From Diprion similis (Eukaryota; Arthropoda; Insecta; Hymenoptera; Diprionidae): a DNA stretch of 64,000 bases. Positions within the stretch are counted from its first letter, which is position 1, and each line of letters opens with the position of its first letter. The position numbers were made by a program, and so were the translations under genes. This document shows, piece by piece, positions 1 to 14,000 of the stretch. The DNA lies in the NCBI RefSeq assembly GCF_021155765.1, contig NC_060113.1, positions 1,602,501 through 1,666,500 on the forward strand. Reading direction: 5' to 3'. A model generated the notes under the pieces. The model made no database searches and was not told the DNA's origin. It saw only the letters and a list, made by a program, of their open reading frames with translations.

Positions 1-719
1 AATGAAATGATAGTTCCATTATTTTGCCATCATTTGATTTGACGAGAGACAGTACTCACTAGGCGTTAAATTCTGAAAATTGACCTTACAACCGAAATAA
101 AATTGCAGGCGTCGGCATTGGTGGCCATTTTGTATCTTGTGTTTGAATTCGTCAGGTTTTAATGTTTTGAAAACATTTTTTACTTCACTTAAAGTCAAAT
201 ATTTAACTGTCGTGTGTTATTTCAGGACGAGCTAAGACGCAAAAATTTGGTTTTGTAATGCAGTATTGAAAAATATATGCTCATTGTCAATAATTTGTCA
301 CAAATGCGACTCGAAATTCGCGCTCGTATCTTGGCATCTGCGTATTTGTTTTGTGCTGTCGGCTTCAAATGGCTTCAGTAAGAAAGTATGGATTCTGAGT
401 CCAAATAAAGGCAAAACGCAGGATTATAAGACGTACGAAGACGTGTGGAAGCGAGGAATGTGTCACGGACTTACTAGGTAACAGTTGAGTGTCCAATAGT
501 CAGCTTTTCCACACACAACAATTCTAGAGCCGAATTGAATTTTTTCACTAGTTTTTTTTTTAATCATTCAAGCGAAGCCCGTAAACGAGAAGCACGTCAC
601 TGTACATCTTGCGAATTTTAAACGCTGTGTAATGGCTCGTCTCAAAACCTGGAGCGCGCGGAATCACATGTCAGAAAACGTTGATATAACCTATAAATCG
701 AGTTGCGTTGAACAAAAAA
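1..719. other. 5' flank of METTL16, possibly a divergent promoter
   Basis: No supportable complete gene. The stretch just left of the METTL16 start is likely its 5' UTR and promoter. On the minus strand a short open stretch begins with ATG at 128-126 in a good context and reaches a GTAAGG donor-like site at 89-84; another GTGAGT-type minus donor lies near 53-59. These could belong to the first exon of a divergent gene outside the window, but nothing here confirms it. The open frame at 266-481 has no protein-like character. Confidence 0.4.
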
Positions 720-2842
720 ATGTCGTTGCGACGGTTCATGCATCCGAGGAACAAGTACAAGCAGGAGCCAAATTTCAAGCAACTAGCCATACTTTATCCG
801 GAGTTTCGTAAAATTGCGACAACGGTAAAAACAGTATATCACGTTGAAACATCACAGTACTCGCATGTACCTATGACATGTCCAATCACTCGATTCCTGC
901 ATTTACCTAAACACACTACACGCTCGATCGATTATTTTCTGTTGCACTTCATTCCTCAGTTTAAATTGGCATTTTGGATATGTTGCATGGATTTTATCAC
1001 ATTTCAGGATCTCGCGGGAAAGGTGCGGATTAATTTCCACGATTTAGAAACCTTGAGAATACTGGCAAAAACTCTGCTAAAACATGATTATGACTTGAAC
1101 ATAGATCTACCAGCCACGAAGCTGGTCCCAGCTGTACCTTTGCGTTTGAATTACATACTGTGGATAGAGGATTTAGCAAAGCACACCGGTATCACAGACA
1201 TGTCTTTGATATCGGGCATTGATATAGGTATAATTGATTTATATGAAACTGAGTTTCAATTTTGTGTAGCATTGTTGATATACATTTTTTTAAATTCTCT
1301 CTTAACAGGCACTGGAGCGGTGTGCGTTTATCCGCTGTTATTTGCAAAAATTTACGGATGTCGAATGATTGGCACAGAAGTTGATTTGGAAAGTTACGAG
1401 TCAGCGGTGCGTAATGTAAATAGCAACAACTTGCATGACCTCGTTGAAGGTGAGTGGAGTCTAAACGGCTCAATGCCGTTAGTGTAACAATAATTCTCAT
1501 CATGCTCTGTAATTATTAATAATTTTTCTAGCTACAGATTCCTTCTTTAAATGAATATAAAACTCTTTGTCTATCTCATCAGTGATACGTGTAAACAGAG
1601 GTACGGTACTCAGAGGATCAGTACCGGAGAACAATGTTTATACATTCACAATGTGCAATCCGCCCTTCTTTTGTGCCGAAGAGGCTACGACCACTGGATC
1701 AAAACCTTCGGTGTCCCGAATGCCCCCGCGAAACGCACCATCTGGGAGCGAGGCTGAATTAGTCGTAGAAGGCGGGGAAATACAATTTGTCTTGAAAATG
1801 TTGGACGATAGTGTTGAGCTAAAAAATAGAATAAAGATCTATACAACTATGCTCGGTAAAAAGACTAGTCTTACATTTTTGTGCAATGAACTCAAGAAAC
1901 GAAACATTGAAAACTCTACATGGACTGAATTTTGTCAGGGTCATACAACTAGGTAAGACAATTATATGTGCTGAATTATCAATGTGCTTGGTGAAGATGC
2001 AAATTTTTAGAATACAATATCATGTGGATATAAATTATCAAATTTATTTTATTAGATGGGGTTTAGCTTGGACTTTTCTGTCAAAAGATGTGCTGGATTT
2101 GACAACTGCACCAGTTATAAGAATTAGTGGATGCAGCAAAAAATTGAAACAGAAAGCTAAACGACCTCCTTCAGAAATAACTTTCCCTGTAAAAGATGGC
2201 ATGACAGAGACTAAGGAGTTGGTTTTAATATTAAGACGTTTAATCAATGAGTTGAAGGTAATAAGATGATGTATCTTTTCTTCTAATCTTGGCAAACAAA
2301 TTGACTGGTAGATATTGATAGTAAAATTGTTTGAACAGATCCGAGTTGAAGAATTACATGTGAACCCGCAAAAATCGAGTTACTGGTGTTGTCAATTGAT
2401 GGCTGATGAAGACACATGGTCACATGGCCGCAGAAAGCGTCGAATGATGGCTAATCAAAGTTTACCATCTAAAAAACCTTGCCCAGATGTATGTTCTGAG
2501 AATGGGTCTGAAAAACAAGAAGCCTTGGATGCATCTTTCGTAGATGATTCTGAAAGAGAAGAAAAGACTACAACCTTGCCAAATGGTGTAAATATTCAGC
2601 CCATTAATGGATCGTTTTTAATCTGCGATTTGGTTGTGGGAGAGATCGAAGCTGATGATACCGAAAAAAGACTGAAAATATCAATGATATTTGAAAGTGG
2701 TTCTGGAGGGAGAAATGCACTGGAAACATTACGACAGTATTTTATAAATAAATTAAATGTAAGAGAGTTCATAAAAGCTCAAAGCTCAGTTAAAAATAAA
2801 CAAAGAAAGCGACGAGTCAAACAGAAAAAAGACAAGACGTAA
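720..2842 (+). CDS. METTL16: METTL16-type RNA N6-adenosine methyltransferase (513 aa, six exons)
   Basis: Class I SAM-dependent methyltransferase which, in the family, puts m6A on U6 snRNA and on MAT2A mRNA hairpins in the nucleus. Exons by phase: 720-824, 1008-1227, 1309-1449, 1583-1952, 2056-2257, 2339-2842. The sum is 1542 nt, with no frame break. The start (MSLRRFMHPRNKYK) aligns with the family's conserved N-terminal RNA-binding segment. The SAM loop GIDIGTGA is at residues 105-112, and it is assembled across the exon 2/3 junction. The catalytic NPPF is at 181-184, followed by FFC. The family block LGKK..L and the sequence TEFCQGHTTRWGLAWTF sit just before the end of exon 4 and across the exon 4/5 junction. 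Residues after about 350 correspond to the vertebrate-conserved (VCR) region and end in a Lys/Arg-rich tail. Human METTL16 is 562 aa, so the length fits. A poly-A signal follows at 2921. Introns 1 and 2 are both multiples of three and open. Confidence 0.95.
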
Positions 2843-5028
2843 AATCGTTGAACATATCAATGAGTTTTCATGATATGACGGCACCATTGTAATAATTACA
2901 TGGATACTGTGAACGGACACAATAAAACTTAAGTTTTTAGTTTCCAACGAATGTAGTTGCTTGTCTGTCCTGCTATCTAATCTAATCATAATCACTAAAT
3001 CTACAGAAAAACAACATCAAATGTGTAGTAGAATGTGAGAAATTTATTGATTGTTTCAAACAAACATTATAAATTTTTGTATTCATTTTGCTCATATTTC
3101 AACGAGCGAGAGCAAACACGCGTTTCATATAAAATGGTTTTATTCGCGTGATGATTTTTACCAAATTACATAACAGATCGTATATGTATATCAGGTATTT
3201 AATGTTTATCCTTACCGACTAACAGTTTTTATCATTGTTCAATCTTCCTAACGAGTGCGAGAATAATATTACACTAAATCCTAAGAGAAAAAAAACCAAC
3301 AAAAACAAATTAACGAGTGAAGAAAGTTTCTTCTCATTTTGGCATTATTCTGACGAAAAACATAAAAATCTCAGCTTTTTATGTTTTATTAAACCAGTAC
3401 TTGTATTACTTCAAATATTAAAGTAGTGATATTACAAACTGCTATATACGATTCATTTTCGTAATTTTCACGATGAAATTAATTATTTCATGTTGGTCAG
3501 TTCAACACGAATGACTTAAACGCGTACTTTACATTTACTTTGACGTTTATTTCTATGGAGATATTTGTCGAATGATTTGTATAATGAAAAAATGACCAAA
3601 GTTTCCAATTCGAGTTCAGACAAAAAATGAAAAGGTCAAGTACGATATAGCGTTTGATACGTAAGTAATTGCTAATTAGCGGCATGCTCTAGGAGAGCTT
3701 GTGGTATTTTCAAACAATGCAACTTCCCTTTACTTTATCCATGATTATCAATAAAAGAAAAGTCAAACGATATACTAGTACAGTAACGACCCACAGCATT
3801 AAAAGTTCTACGACTACCACATGAATTGAAATCGAATATGTATATTTCAATTTATAGGAGTATGCTACTTAGTCATGTAAATTTGATTCAATATATTGTA
3901 GTTACATTTATACGTAATGTTTGATATTCGAAGACTTCATGCTACAATATCTGATAACTCTAAAAATCACCACTTCTTGTCTCGCTTGTCTCAAAATGCT
4001 TATCTTTTTATTATTGCAATAAGCTTTGAAATACGGTATCTAATGCGCCGTAGCTAAAATCAATGATCGTACAACAATGTCTACGACTGTAAAAGATATA
4101 TTGACGTAGTTATTTAGTTACGTTCTCACATTCATCAATATCACTTTTTCATTTTTGGTTCCGTTTAAAAGCTACAGAAAGAAATGCTAGCAACGAACGA
4201 GAAATATTTAATCTCCTATAGGTAGTTTGAGCGATGATTACCTATGACACATGATTCGTCTTCAACGATTCATACGATTACCTGTATGTACGTATAAATC
4301 ATTGCCCTGTGGTGATAACGATGGACTAAAAAGCAACTGACTCGAGCTAATGGCTTAATATTACGGTAAGTTCTAACATTTCATTCATTTAGACTCTACA
4401 AAATCGAACAGATGAATTGTAATTCACGTGGAAAACTTACACGATTCGCGCTCAAAATAATGAAAATATTCCTGCACGTGTGAACATACAGGTACGTATT
4501 AATCAAACCAGTTTTATGTACTGATAAAAAGTACATAATTTTATACTCGCGTATCATAGATCAAAACATACGATTTGACCGACTTTTTTTCACTATCTAC
4601 ACAAATAGCGAATCAGCAAAATAATATTTTACACGTTACTACTTTAAGCCCGTGAAAACTGGATTCGGAGCATACACACGGCGATTATACGTACGTGTGC
4701 TTAAACAGCTCATATGTTAAAATTGACGATAACATATATTTACACGAAGTCAATATTTTTGAAAAGTCGCAGGTAGATTAATTCAATTGCTACAGCTTTT
4801 CGTTCATCTGGCTGTGAAAACTTCCGAAGTCTTTTTATGGTCAGGCGAGCGCGAGTTTAATATCTTTTTCTTCACTATCCAATAGCTGGGCACTTCGAGA
4901 ACCCAGACCTCAGTATTTAATTCTTGAAATCCTACCGACGCGTCGTTCGCTTCAAATAACTATTTGAGATATAATAAGACTGGAAGTTTTAAACAGACTC
5001 TATCTCCATTTTAGTTTATTCAATAAAC
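2843..5028. other. Convergent 3' regions of METTL16 and clueless
   Basis: AT-rich DNA with no supportable coding exon between two convergent genes. It should hold the short METTL16 3' UTR (to about 2.95 kb) and the clueless 3' UTR. Several TTTATT strings, which are AATAAA on the minus strand, could end the clueless transcript. One of them, at 5015-5020, is only 9 nt past the clueless stop; others lie near 3040-3140 and 3546. Confidence 0.6.
2921..2926 (+). promoter_or_regulatory. AATAAA poly-A signal of METTL16
   Basis: A canonical AATAAA lies 79 bp after the METTL16 stop codon, on the same strand, and is the first one downstream. Confidence 0.7.
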
Positions 5029-8000
5029 TCAGCTCTCCGTTGCCACAGGATTCGGTGTAGCGCCGACTAACTGCTTCGCTTCATCATTTTCAACGTCGGT
5101 TGAGTCTGCTTTTTTCGTGGTCTGATTTGATTCAGCCGTCTTTTCCTCATTTTTACCATTCATCTCTATCATTTTGACCTCCCCATCTGGGGTCTGTTCC
5201 TTCTGACGCTTTTCTATCTCTGCTTTGAAGTTTTCAATGTCCTGTTGACTTATTTGCACAAATAATATACCGTTTATCACGTTCAGCATATCGAGTACAG
5301 AGCCCATGCTGGGCGGCTGAATCTGAATTGGGGGTAAACTAACGCCGGGTTTACCAGTATAAATTTCGTTCATTTTCTTCTGCAGTACCACTGCCTGCTG
5401 CGTCAAATGCCTGAGGCAATCGCTGCTCTCTTTAGTTTTTTCATGCTCCTCTCCAAGTTGCTGTTTGTAGATAGCGTACGTTTCTTTTTCATTATTTAAT
5501 GCTGCACGAAAATCACCCATGCAGGATTGAGTTCTCGCTACCAAGTGATAAGAAACTGCAACTTTCAGGGAACGTGGACCGTGATAGCGCAGATTTAAAG
5601 CCAATGCGTGCTCCAAGAAGCGTAGAGATAGTTCGTACTCTCCCACAGCATGTAATATCAAAGAAATATTGCTCTGAAAAATACATTCAAAGAAATTTTT
5701 TTTTCACCAAATTTGCTATATTCTTTACAACAATTCACCTGTTGCTAATAGTTTTCTAAAATACTCACATCAAGGAGTGCAACTTCCGGGTGATCTTCGC
5801 CGCACACGATCAAGGCAAGGTAACGAGCTCTGTACAAAAGTCTTAGAGAAACAGAAACTTGGCCATTTGCAAATGAGTAGAGTGCGAGATGAATCTGTGA
5901 ATAAGAAGAAAATTGATATTTAAAGATAATTGTTCTTGGAACTTGCTTTAGGAGCGATTAGCTCAAATTTTTAACAAGATACATACGTATTCAGTAATGG
6001 TGTATGGATGATCGATGCCGTTCACTCTCTCTGACATAAGGACTGCCTTCTGCTGTGTCGAAAGAGCCTCCGCATGATCTCCCATTATGTAATTCAGTCT
6101 TGCCAGCATTCTTAAGCACTGAGCAATCTCTGGATGCATCGCACCATAGACATTGTTCAGTAAATTCAGAGCTTCGCTTATCAGCTCATACCCGTCTTTT
6201 AGATATCCTTGTTGAATTTTGCTCTGTCCCGTCGTGTAGAAATTGTACGCATCACTAGCCTGATAAAACGAATTAAGTAGTAAAAACAAAAAGTCCTACT
6301 ATTCGAAAAAAGAATGTTAACAGAACGTTATTCACCCTAGGATTGATGTGCTTTACAACTGGAAAGATGTTGAGGATGTCTTCTTCAAAGAACGTGGCGC
6401 GGTTTTTATTCTCAAAGTTGTACTCTCTGAGCAGGATCTGTATTCCAGTTTTCACGCAAAAACCTCTGAGCAAGGAGATTTTTTGTAGATGGTAGTGTTC
6501 AATTGTGGCATCCAGGGAGTCTGAGGCTGGTGTTTCCCAATCGTAGTAGGCCTTCAAGTCTGTCTTGATTTGAGCCCAGAGCGATTTTGGTGTCAACGAT
6601 GCCCATTCAACCTCTGATTGCTGTGGCCCATTGGCTCTACCCTTTCGTTTGTTGCGTCGCTTCGCTGTCTTGCTCTGCAACTATCAAATTACAAATTAAA
6701 GTAATAACGTATATTAGAAAGCTTGACATTAATTCTAAACTTCTAACAAATCGCGCGTCAAAAATCTTCTACACAACGCTTTTTACCGATTTAGTACCAA
6801 CCTCTTCTACACTCTGCTGTGGATGTGTCAATTGAGCTGATGAAAATAGGCAGTTGAGGAAGTGGCTTATGGCTGCAGAAAGACACATTAGCTCGGTACC
6901 CTGTAAAGAAAAATGTCAAATTGAGATAAGAGACCGGAAATTTTAATCCGAATGATTTGGAAGAGAGGAAAATTCTTGAACCGTAGGTTTACCTGCATAT
7001 ACGACGTAAAGATGTGCTTTGCCGAGCGCAGGACGAGTTCTGAAACCGCAATGCGGTTCAGGTATTTAAGTTGAGGAACGGCGGCCAGCATAGCTGCAAG
7101 CTTTCCAAGATAACGGACGTTGATTCCGCGGCCATGTAGAGCTTCGACCAAAGTATTACCGTCCATAGCTGCCGCAGTGTGATCCAAACATTCACGAATC
7201 TTGAGAGGAAATGTACGGTACGATATTTTAATGGCTGCAGCTGCTCATTGTAACAACGTTAAGTTTGCTTCAAACAACACGTGCAGTCTCGCTTTATCTT
7301 TTCATACGTACAAAGGTTGGTAGCTGTACTGTGAGTAGAAAATCAGCAGCGTCTCTGACTAGCTGTCTCTGTTTTATGAGGGTGTCACCGTTATTGTCGG
7401 GGTGCTTCACCCCTGGGGAGTATACGTCAGGGTTGAACCTCACATCAAATTCCGCGTCGCGGAGACTGCCGACTGCCGCAGCTGCTCGGCGAACGATTTC
7501 CTTTGTGCTTTCTTCAACTAAAGTAATATCAAGATATATAATTTACGATTGTGTGAGAAAGCTGTATGAAAAATTCTCGATCAAATATTGAACAACACTT
7601 ACGCTCCTGCTTCTCTCCTCCTGTTATAGAATCGGTAATACTCTCAACTATTTTCTTTGCTTCATCTGCCTCAATGCTCGATTGCACTGAGTCTTCCTTG
7701 TTGCTATCGATCGCAGGAGTAGCTGGTTCCTCCTTCTTGTCCTCCTTAATCCAGATAGAAATCAGTTTCAGTTCACACGTAACAATGACAGTCTTATAAT
7801 TTATGCACTTACAATGGTGCCATGACTTACCTTCGAACTGGATTCTTTGTCCTTGTGGGATTTTCGTGCCGACGTCAGCTCTTGGAGATGAACGGCAGCA
7901 TGCTTGATAAACTGGACGTATCTTGCCTCGACAAAAGAATCGATTAGTTCTTGGCGGAGGCAAGCCAGCCGATGTTTATGCTCGACGGGAAAACCGAGGG

Positions 8001-11000
8001 CTCTGGCTTCCTTGCTTAGTTCAACACCTTCAACTGAAATCGAAGCGTCTCTTTACTGCATGACTTTCCAAAAGTTAACAAAACTTCGTTATTCGGTGAA
8101 GCTTGAAACTAACGTTTAAGGAAATTCACATCTGGGGGAAAAGTCCGCAGCAAGTCAAGAACGTAATGTCGCGAGTCGTTGCCGATGATGCCCTTGCACT
8201 CCACGCTACTGCAAAGCTCTATCTCTTCACCCGCATCGTTTACTACTTTGTGTGGTAGAATTTTCAACTGCTGTCCAGCCTTGTTCAACTACAATACATA
8301 AAGTAGTGAAAGTATTTATTTAAAACTTATGCACAAGGATTGCTGTCAATGTTGTATGGATATTGCATAATTTGCCTCCTCACCAATTCAAGATACTTTG
8401 GGTGGGTGAGAACTGATTTTCCAAAGTCGATTGATCCGTAAACCACGGATTGTTCCTGCTCCCGTTCCAAAATTCCGGGAATAATAGACTGAGCAGTGAC
8501 GCGATATCCTCTAAAATATAAACGCAACAATCAACACAATATTCAATGTATGAAATAACATGAATTTTTTCGTTCTGTACATGAGCAACCCATGAGGCAT
8601 GTACACTTCAACCATTACCTATAATCTATGACGACGGTTCCAAGTGTGTATAAACCAGGCAAATCTACAGCGGCATAGACCCTGACACCTTGAAGGTCGT
8701 TGCGAGGTGCCACAAAGGCGGCAGCGTCACCGCCTAGTTCCTTATAGTGATCCCTGACATCGAATCCCAGTGAGAAGAATATGTTGTTCCAAATGAACAT
8801 TTGCATTTTTGCTTCTTCTCCCGGATTTATGGCCATCACGTTTCCGTCAATCACGGCAACAGCCCCACGCGTTGCTGCGGCGACAAAATCGCTGTGTACC
8901 TAAAGTAATCAAGCGAGTTATTGCAGATAGCGATTTGGTAATTTCCTCACATTTCCCGAAGATATGTATATCACCAAAAGATTGTATGAACAAAATTATT
9001 AATCGCATACAGCAATAAGTATTCGTACTTTGAAAATTGCCCGTTCACGAAGAAGTCTCTCGGGAAGATTTTTTCGCGGCAATTCACGAGTGGTTTGCAG
9101 TTCTTCGTTCCAGTCTCTGGTCTGGCCGGGAATATGCTCCTCGTACCCCAATTTGGAGGAAAATGCTATGAAAGAAAAACATATTAAGAGAGAGGATTAG
9201 AGGTCAATTTCCGAAAACAGTGAGGATAGAAAAAGAAAAGGACTTACTGTCTTCCGCACGTATCGCATCGATCGTGTGTTCAATTTGCGGAGCGCTCCAT
9301 GCATAGAGTTGATAGGGAGTGGCAACCCTCTCAAAGGGATGTCTCTGTGTTCTGCGTCTCTGCATCGCGGCGAAGCCTCTCTTAAACGCTGGGCTCAGCT
9401 GATTCAAGAGCTCTATAAGACTGTGACACAGGTGACTAGGGGTTGCAGGCTTTGGATTGAAAGTCTCCTTCGAAGACTGGTTGACAAAAAATCCACGAGC
9501 ACAGGCCGTGAGATGGTACTGTTTGTCCTCCAAGGTAACTATGTGCAGATACATCAGATCGCCGTGAAGTTTTCTGTATCCAGGAGGCGGGTTCCACCCG
9601 GAAGTGGTCAACACCTATAATTGGAAAATTGCGTAGCAGTTGAGGATTCAGTGGTACCTCGTTTAAAATTGTTTCTGCAAAACTATGCTGATATCTTTCC
9701 ATGGGAAAATCCTTTTTAATTCGATTTTATTTTCAATATTTCGAAATGCCATTTTTGAAACTGAAAAAACTAGCTATCCTCAGTTGGCAAACTTTTCCAG
9801 AGTAAATTGCGGGCTTGGAAATGTGCGATATTTGTTTAATCTCACTTTCAAACAAGGCGGACACCGCTGCTCCTTTGCCTGAGGTTGCAAGGGTAGCAAG
9901 GGCCTGTCCTTGCTGCCCGGTATGATGTAGTCTGGTGGAGTGCAGTCGACGGAGTCGGGTCGGGCTTTTTTCTTCTCCATAATATCGCCGTTAGTCACGA
10001 CGTTGAGGAAGGCTAGACTGCTGCACTCGACGCCGTTATAAGCATCGCCTGGATCGACGGATTTCAGCAGATCCCTAACGTGTCTGACGTGAATTCGGGC
10101 TTCGCGCATAGTGTAAGGTTCCTCGACGACCTTTATGACCGATCCCTCCTTCAGACCCTCGATATTTTTCAACTCGGCAAAGTTATCGAGGGTGTTACCG
10201 TCCAGCTGAAGAGAGAAACATGTCCTGTGGCAGGTGTCCTCGCGATCCATTAGGAGCTGGTGGATCTCCTGGAAGAATGAAAAGAGGAAAATATTTAGTA
10301 GTATAAAAGTCTTTGAATGAATTTCACCGCCAACTTTTGTACCGAATTCAGCTTACCTGGACGAGCTCCATGCTGGATACTTGAATGTCGAAGGGCTCGT
10401 TACCCGGACTGACAATTTTCACGGTGAATCCCATGTCCTGGATGAAGACGACTTCCTGTTCGTTTCCTCCATCCTTTTCTTTCTCGCCGGTTTTTTCGCT
10501 TTTCTCATCTTTGCCGGCCTCGCTTCCGTTGCTGCTGCTGCTGCTGCAGTCTCGCGAGGACTTTTCCTTCTCGCCTTCTTTCGTGGCTTCGACTTCGCCC
10601 TTTTCGACTACGTTCTCAGTCACGCTGGTTCCGCTGCTCTCTCCATTCTTGATCGATTCTGTTGGATCAAAATATAAGGTCAACGTTGATAAACTTCTTG
10701 TAATCTTCCGTGGAAAATTATATACGCAATCGGGAATCGCTACTTGTGCAATTAGCATCGACCAGTATAGTAATTTACTATAATCAGTAAGCTTGGGGTT
10801 TCCGCCAATAATTGCGGGCAACTTTTTAGCTCTGAAAGTTGAAAACCAAACCCCGGATGTCACGAACAACGGTTTTGCATTTTGGTGCAACTTTAAACAC
10901 TCCGTACAACACGTGCAGTGTGTATAAGTATAACGTCGTTGTACACACACCGCGATTTATAAATAAACCCCGATGTAAATGGTGCAGGCGCGAAATGCCA

Positions 11001-14000
11001 GTTATTTTTACCAATTAGTATCTGTATCTATAGGTTCAAGATATTGATCACGTCAAAAATCTCCCGAGAATATTCCTGTTTCGGTCTAACGGTGATACAT
11101 AAGAAAGGTGGAAAAAAAATGGATTAAAAAAACTGAAAGCCCGTCGGCAAGCAAACGGACAGGCGACGCTTCACGCACCGTGAATTCTTTATCGAAAAAT
11201 ATAAGAGATAAGGAAAGGTGAGTAGGAGGTATAAGCCCGCAGGGAAGAAACGCGGCCCGGTTTTCAAGTCGCTACAACGCAAATATCAAATTCGTCGTTA
11301 TCGTTACGTGAACCGAGAGGAGAGAACGCGCCCGATGAGAAAAATCCAGCGCATTAGAGAGAAAACGTACATATCATTATCAAACTCACAAAAAAATCTA
11401 CTTAAGTCAACCGTTTGTTGATTAACCCGAATAGGTGAAAAATAATACATCCAACGGCTGATCTAATTGCCGATTTTGCACATCCCCTGATCGATGAATT
11501 TCTCCAACGAAGGTATAAATTGTGTTGAATTTATAGTTTTATACGATCATCTTGGATCGCCTTTATGGCGACATACATACGGTGTAAGTACATGTATACA
11601 TATCTTTTTAAAAAGGAGCGATAACCGTCGGCCGACTTATCTATTTTCTCTCACGTTGTTCGTTCATCAGTTTCGCAAGTGCGATCAACTCAAGCAGCGG
11701 TTGTAATAGTCGACCATACATGTATGTACATACGTCGGGTGATCGACAAGTTTTCGACGATAGATTGATTGAATATCCTACAGAACTTTTTCACGAGGAT
11801 ATTTGGTCTATGCATAGGATAATTTCAAAAAAATTACCACCCCGTATAGGTATGTCTTCGAGTAAATTGGCGAGAAAGAGTACCGAGTAAATTGTTTCAT
11901 CTTCCTTATACTTGCTATCTGTCTTGTCGTCCTTCCGTTACGCCGTTCCCCTTTCATTACAGGGTGAGTTAGTTGAAGGAATTATCATCTCTGAATACCT
12001 CAGAGAATTAGACCTCGCGTTCTAATCATCGTTTTCTTCACGTGTTCTCTTTTTCGATCAATATACAACGACGACTGTACTTCCATACGAATTATTACCA
12101 ATCATTAGGACTATGTATTACAGATATGTGCAGTAACTCTTTCTATATATGTATGTACATGTTAGTTTCAGCTAGTTGCACAGCCCTGTAAGTCGTTATG
12201 TGCTGTTTTGTATTTGTCTGTAAAATATTCTAGAATGCAGGTGCACTGTAATAATAATTAGTCCTAACGGTTACTTTTTCTTGTTCTCTTTATCGTCAGT
12301 TGGTTTGCTTGTTTCAAGTCAACCTGTATCTGACTCTGTCGTTTCTTTATCTTATTGTTAGTCTATTTCATTATTACGTACAGTATTTATTAGTATTGTC
12401 CTTAACCTACTTAATCTTGTACATAAATAATAATAAAAATTATCTACTTCATCTATCATCTATCTACAGCGTATACGTAGAGGCTTTCGATCGATTACTT
12501 CGATGGAAGAAACCTTAGATGATATACTTGCGGAGCTTAATTTCCTACATCTGTTCTTACTTTTACGCGATGTTTGAACAGCATAGAACACAACGGAAGT
12601 TTTGATTACGCATGAATACTAGATGCTATACTAACAGATTTCTGGAAATGAAGCTTTTCGCTAGTTAAGATACAAGTCCATACTAAATTTTCTCTGCAAG
12701 AATTATATCGCTACATACAGTAGTTTACTTCCTCATTCATCGAATCGTATGTAATGCCTACACCAACATGAATACAATTCGTTTTGTTTTTTACATCTTT
12801 CTCCTCGTCAAGCAGCCCGGCTGCTGCCTTCGCTGTAGGCAATTAATCAGCCTTTTCAAGGCACAAAACGCTCAGTAAGGAATAAAAAATTGCTTGTCAC
12901 GGTCGTCGCCCGGATGTGCATTATGCTCAAGAGTTTGTCCGTTGGTCTACCGTGCGGCGATTAGAAAAGGCCCTATTATCGCGCATAAATCTATTTACTT
13001 TTAAAGCAATATCTCAAGTGCGCTCGCCATCCTCACATGCCGTCTAAAATGCCGCCGCGATTGCTCCTCAGCATGCCGTTCATCCGCGCTCGCTTTGCTT
13101 GCCTTCCTAATTATACACTTTATATACTCGTGCAGACAGCATTTTCACCCTGCACGCCATGGACCAGGCTCATTCCCGTCCAACACATACGCGCAGGAAG
13201 ACCATACTGCATGCCACGTCTCGACATTCGTTCCTCTTCTACGTGTCTTTTCGTTTCTTTTGTCATTTCGTTTTGCGGCTCCTCTTGTGCTTCCTTTTCT
13301 CAATCTTCCCTTCGACGTCGTCGACGTCGTCGTTGTTATTATCATCATTATATCTCTCGTCACGTGGATTTTCATGCACCGCGATGCCCCTTGCATGTGT
13401 AAACGGTATAAGTAACGCGCACGGAAAGAGGACGGAGGCGACGTTTTGCCTTAAACTGGCAATCAAATGAATCGATTTAACCATGTCGTCCTAGCCAGGA
13501 TGATTTCAAACGGGCATCTAAGTTAATTCGTTGTCCGCAGGCAATATTGCGCCGTTCAATAAATGAAAGAACACTATGTGGGGAAGCATTGTAAGACATT
13601 GCTGCTGCACTTATTCAGCTGCACAGCTCTGGTTCCGATCCCTGATTAGATAACGTCACGATGATACACAGGAGGCAATAAACTCCGGAGAAAAGCACTC
13701 GCCCACCGCGTTCAGGTACGATATTCACCTAAAAATACGGACGAATTGCTTGTCATCGTTTAACTTGCGGTAGCTCATTTCAATTATGATACAATAGATC
13801 TGGAGGTTTCTTGTTTAGAATACGCTGCGACTGATTCGTAAAAAAGGGTATCTTTAAATTTAGATTTAGACACGAGAGCAGACTTTCTCCAGCTGCTTTG
13901 GTTCGAGGCGTCGTACTATTGAGTCAATCCTTAGGCAATACATGTACTATACAAATACTAATTCTGGTGAGTGTCGCAAGTTGAATTCTTAGTTTTTCGA

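Noticed and set aside
10659-10950. Upstream extension of the clueless exon 2 frame to a 5' start near 10,950
   Set aside because: The extension is Cys/Thr/Tyr-rich and unlike the family, while the acceptor AACAG at 10,659-10,663 joins in phase to the MALGSQ exon.
13037-13484. Several overlapping open frames of 70-120 codons on both strands
   Set aside because: Ser/Arg/Thr-rich low complexity caused by GACGTC and ATT repeats, no family motifs, and they lie in the clueless intron.
13620-13650. GGTTCCGATCC considered as a tRNA B box
   Set aside because: The position that should be a purine is C, and no matching A box or acceptor stem was found upstream.
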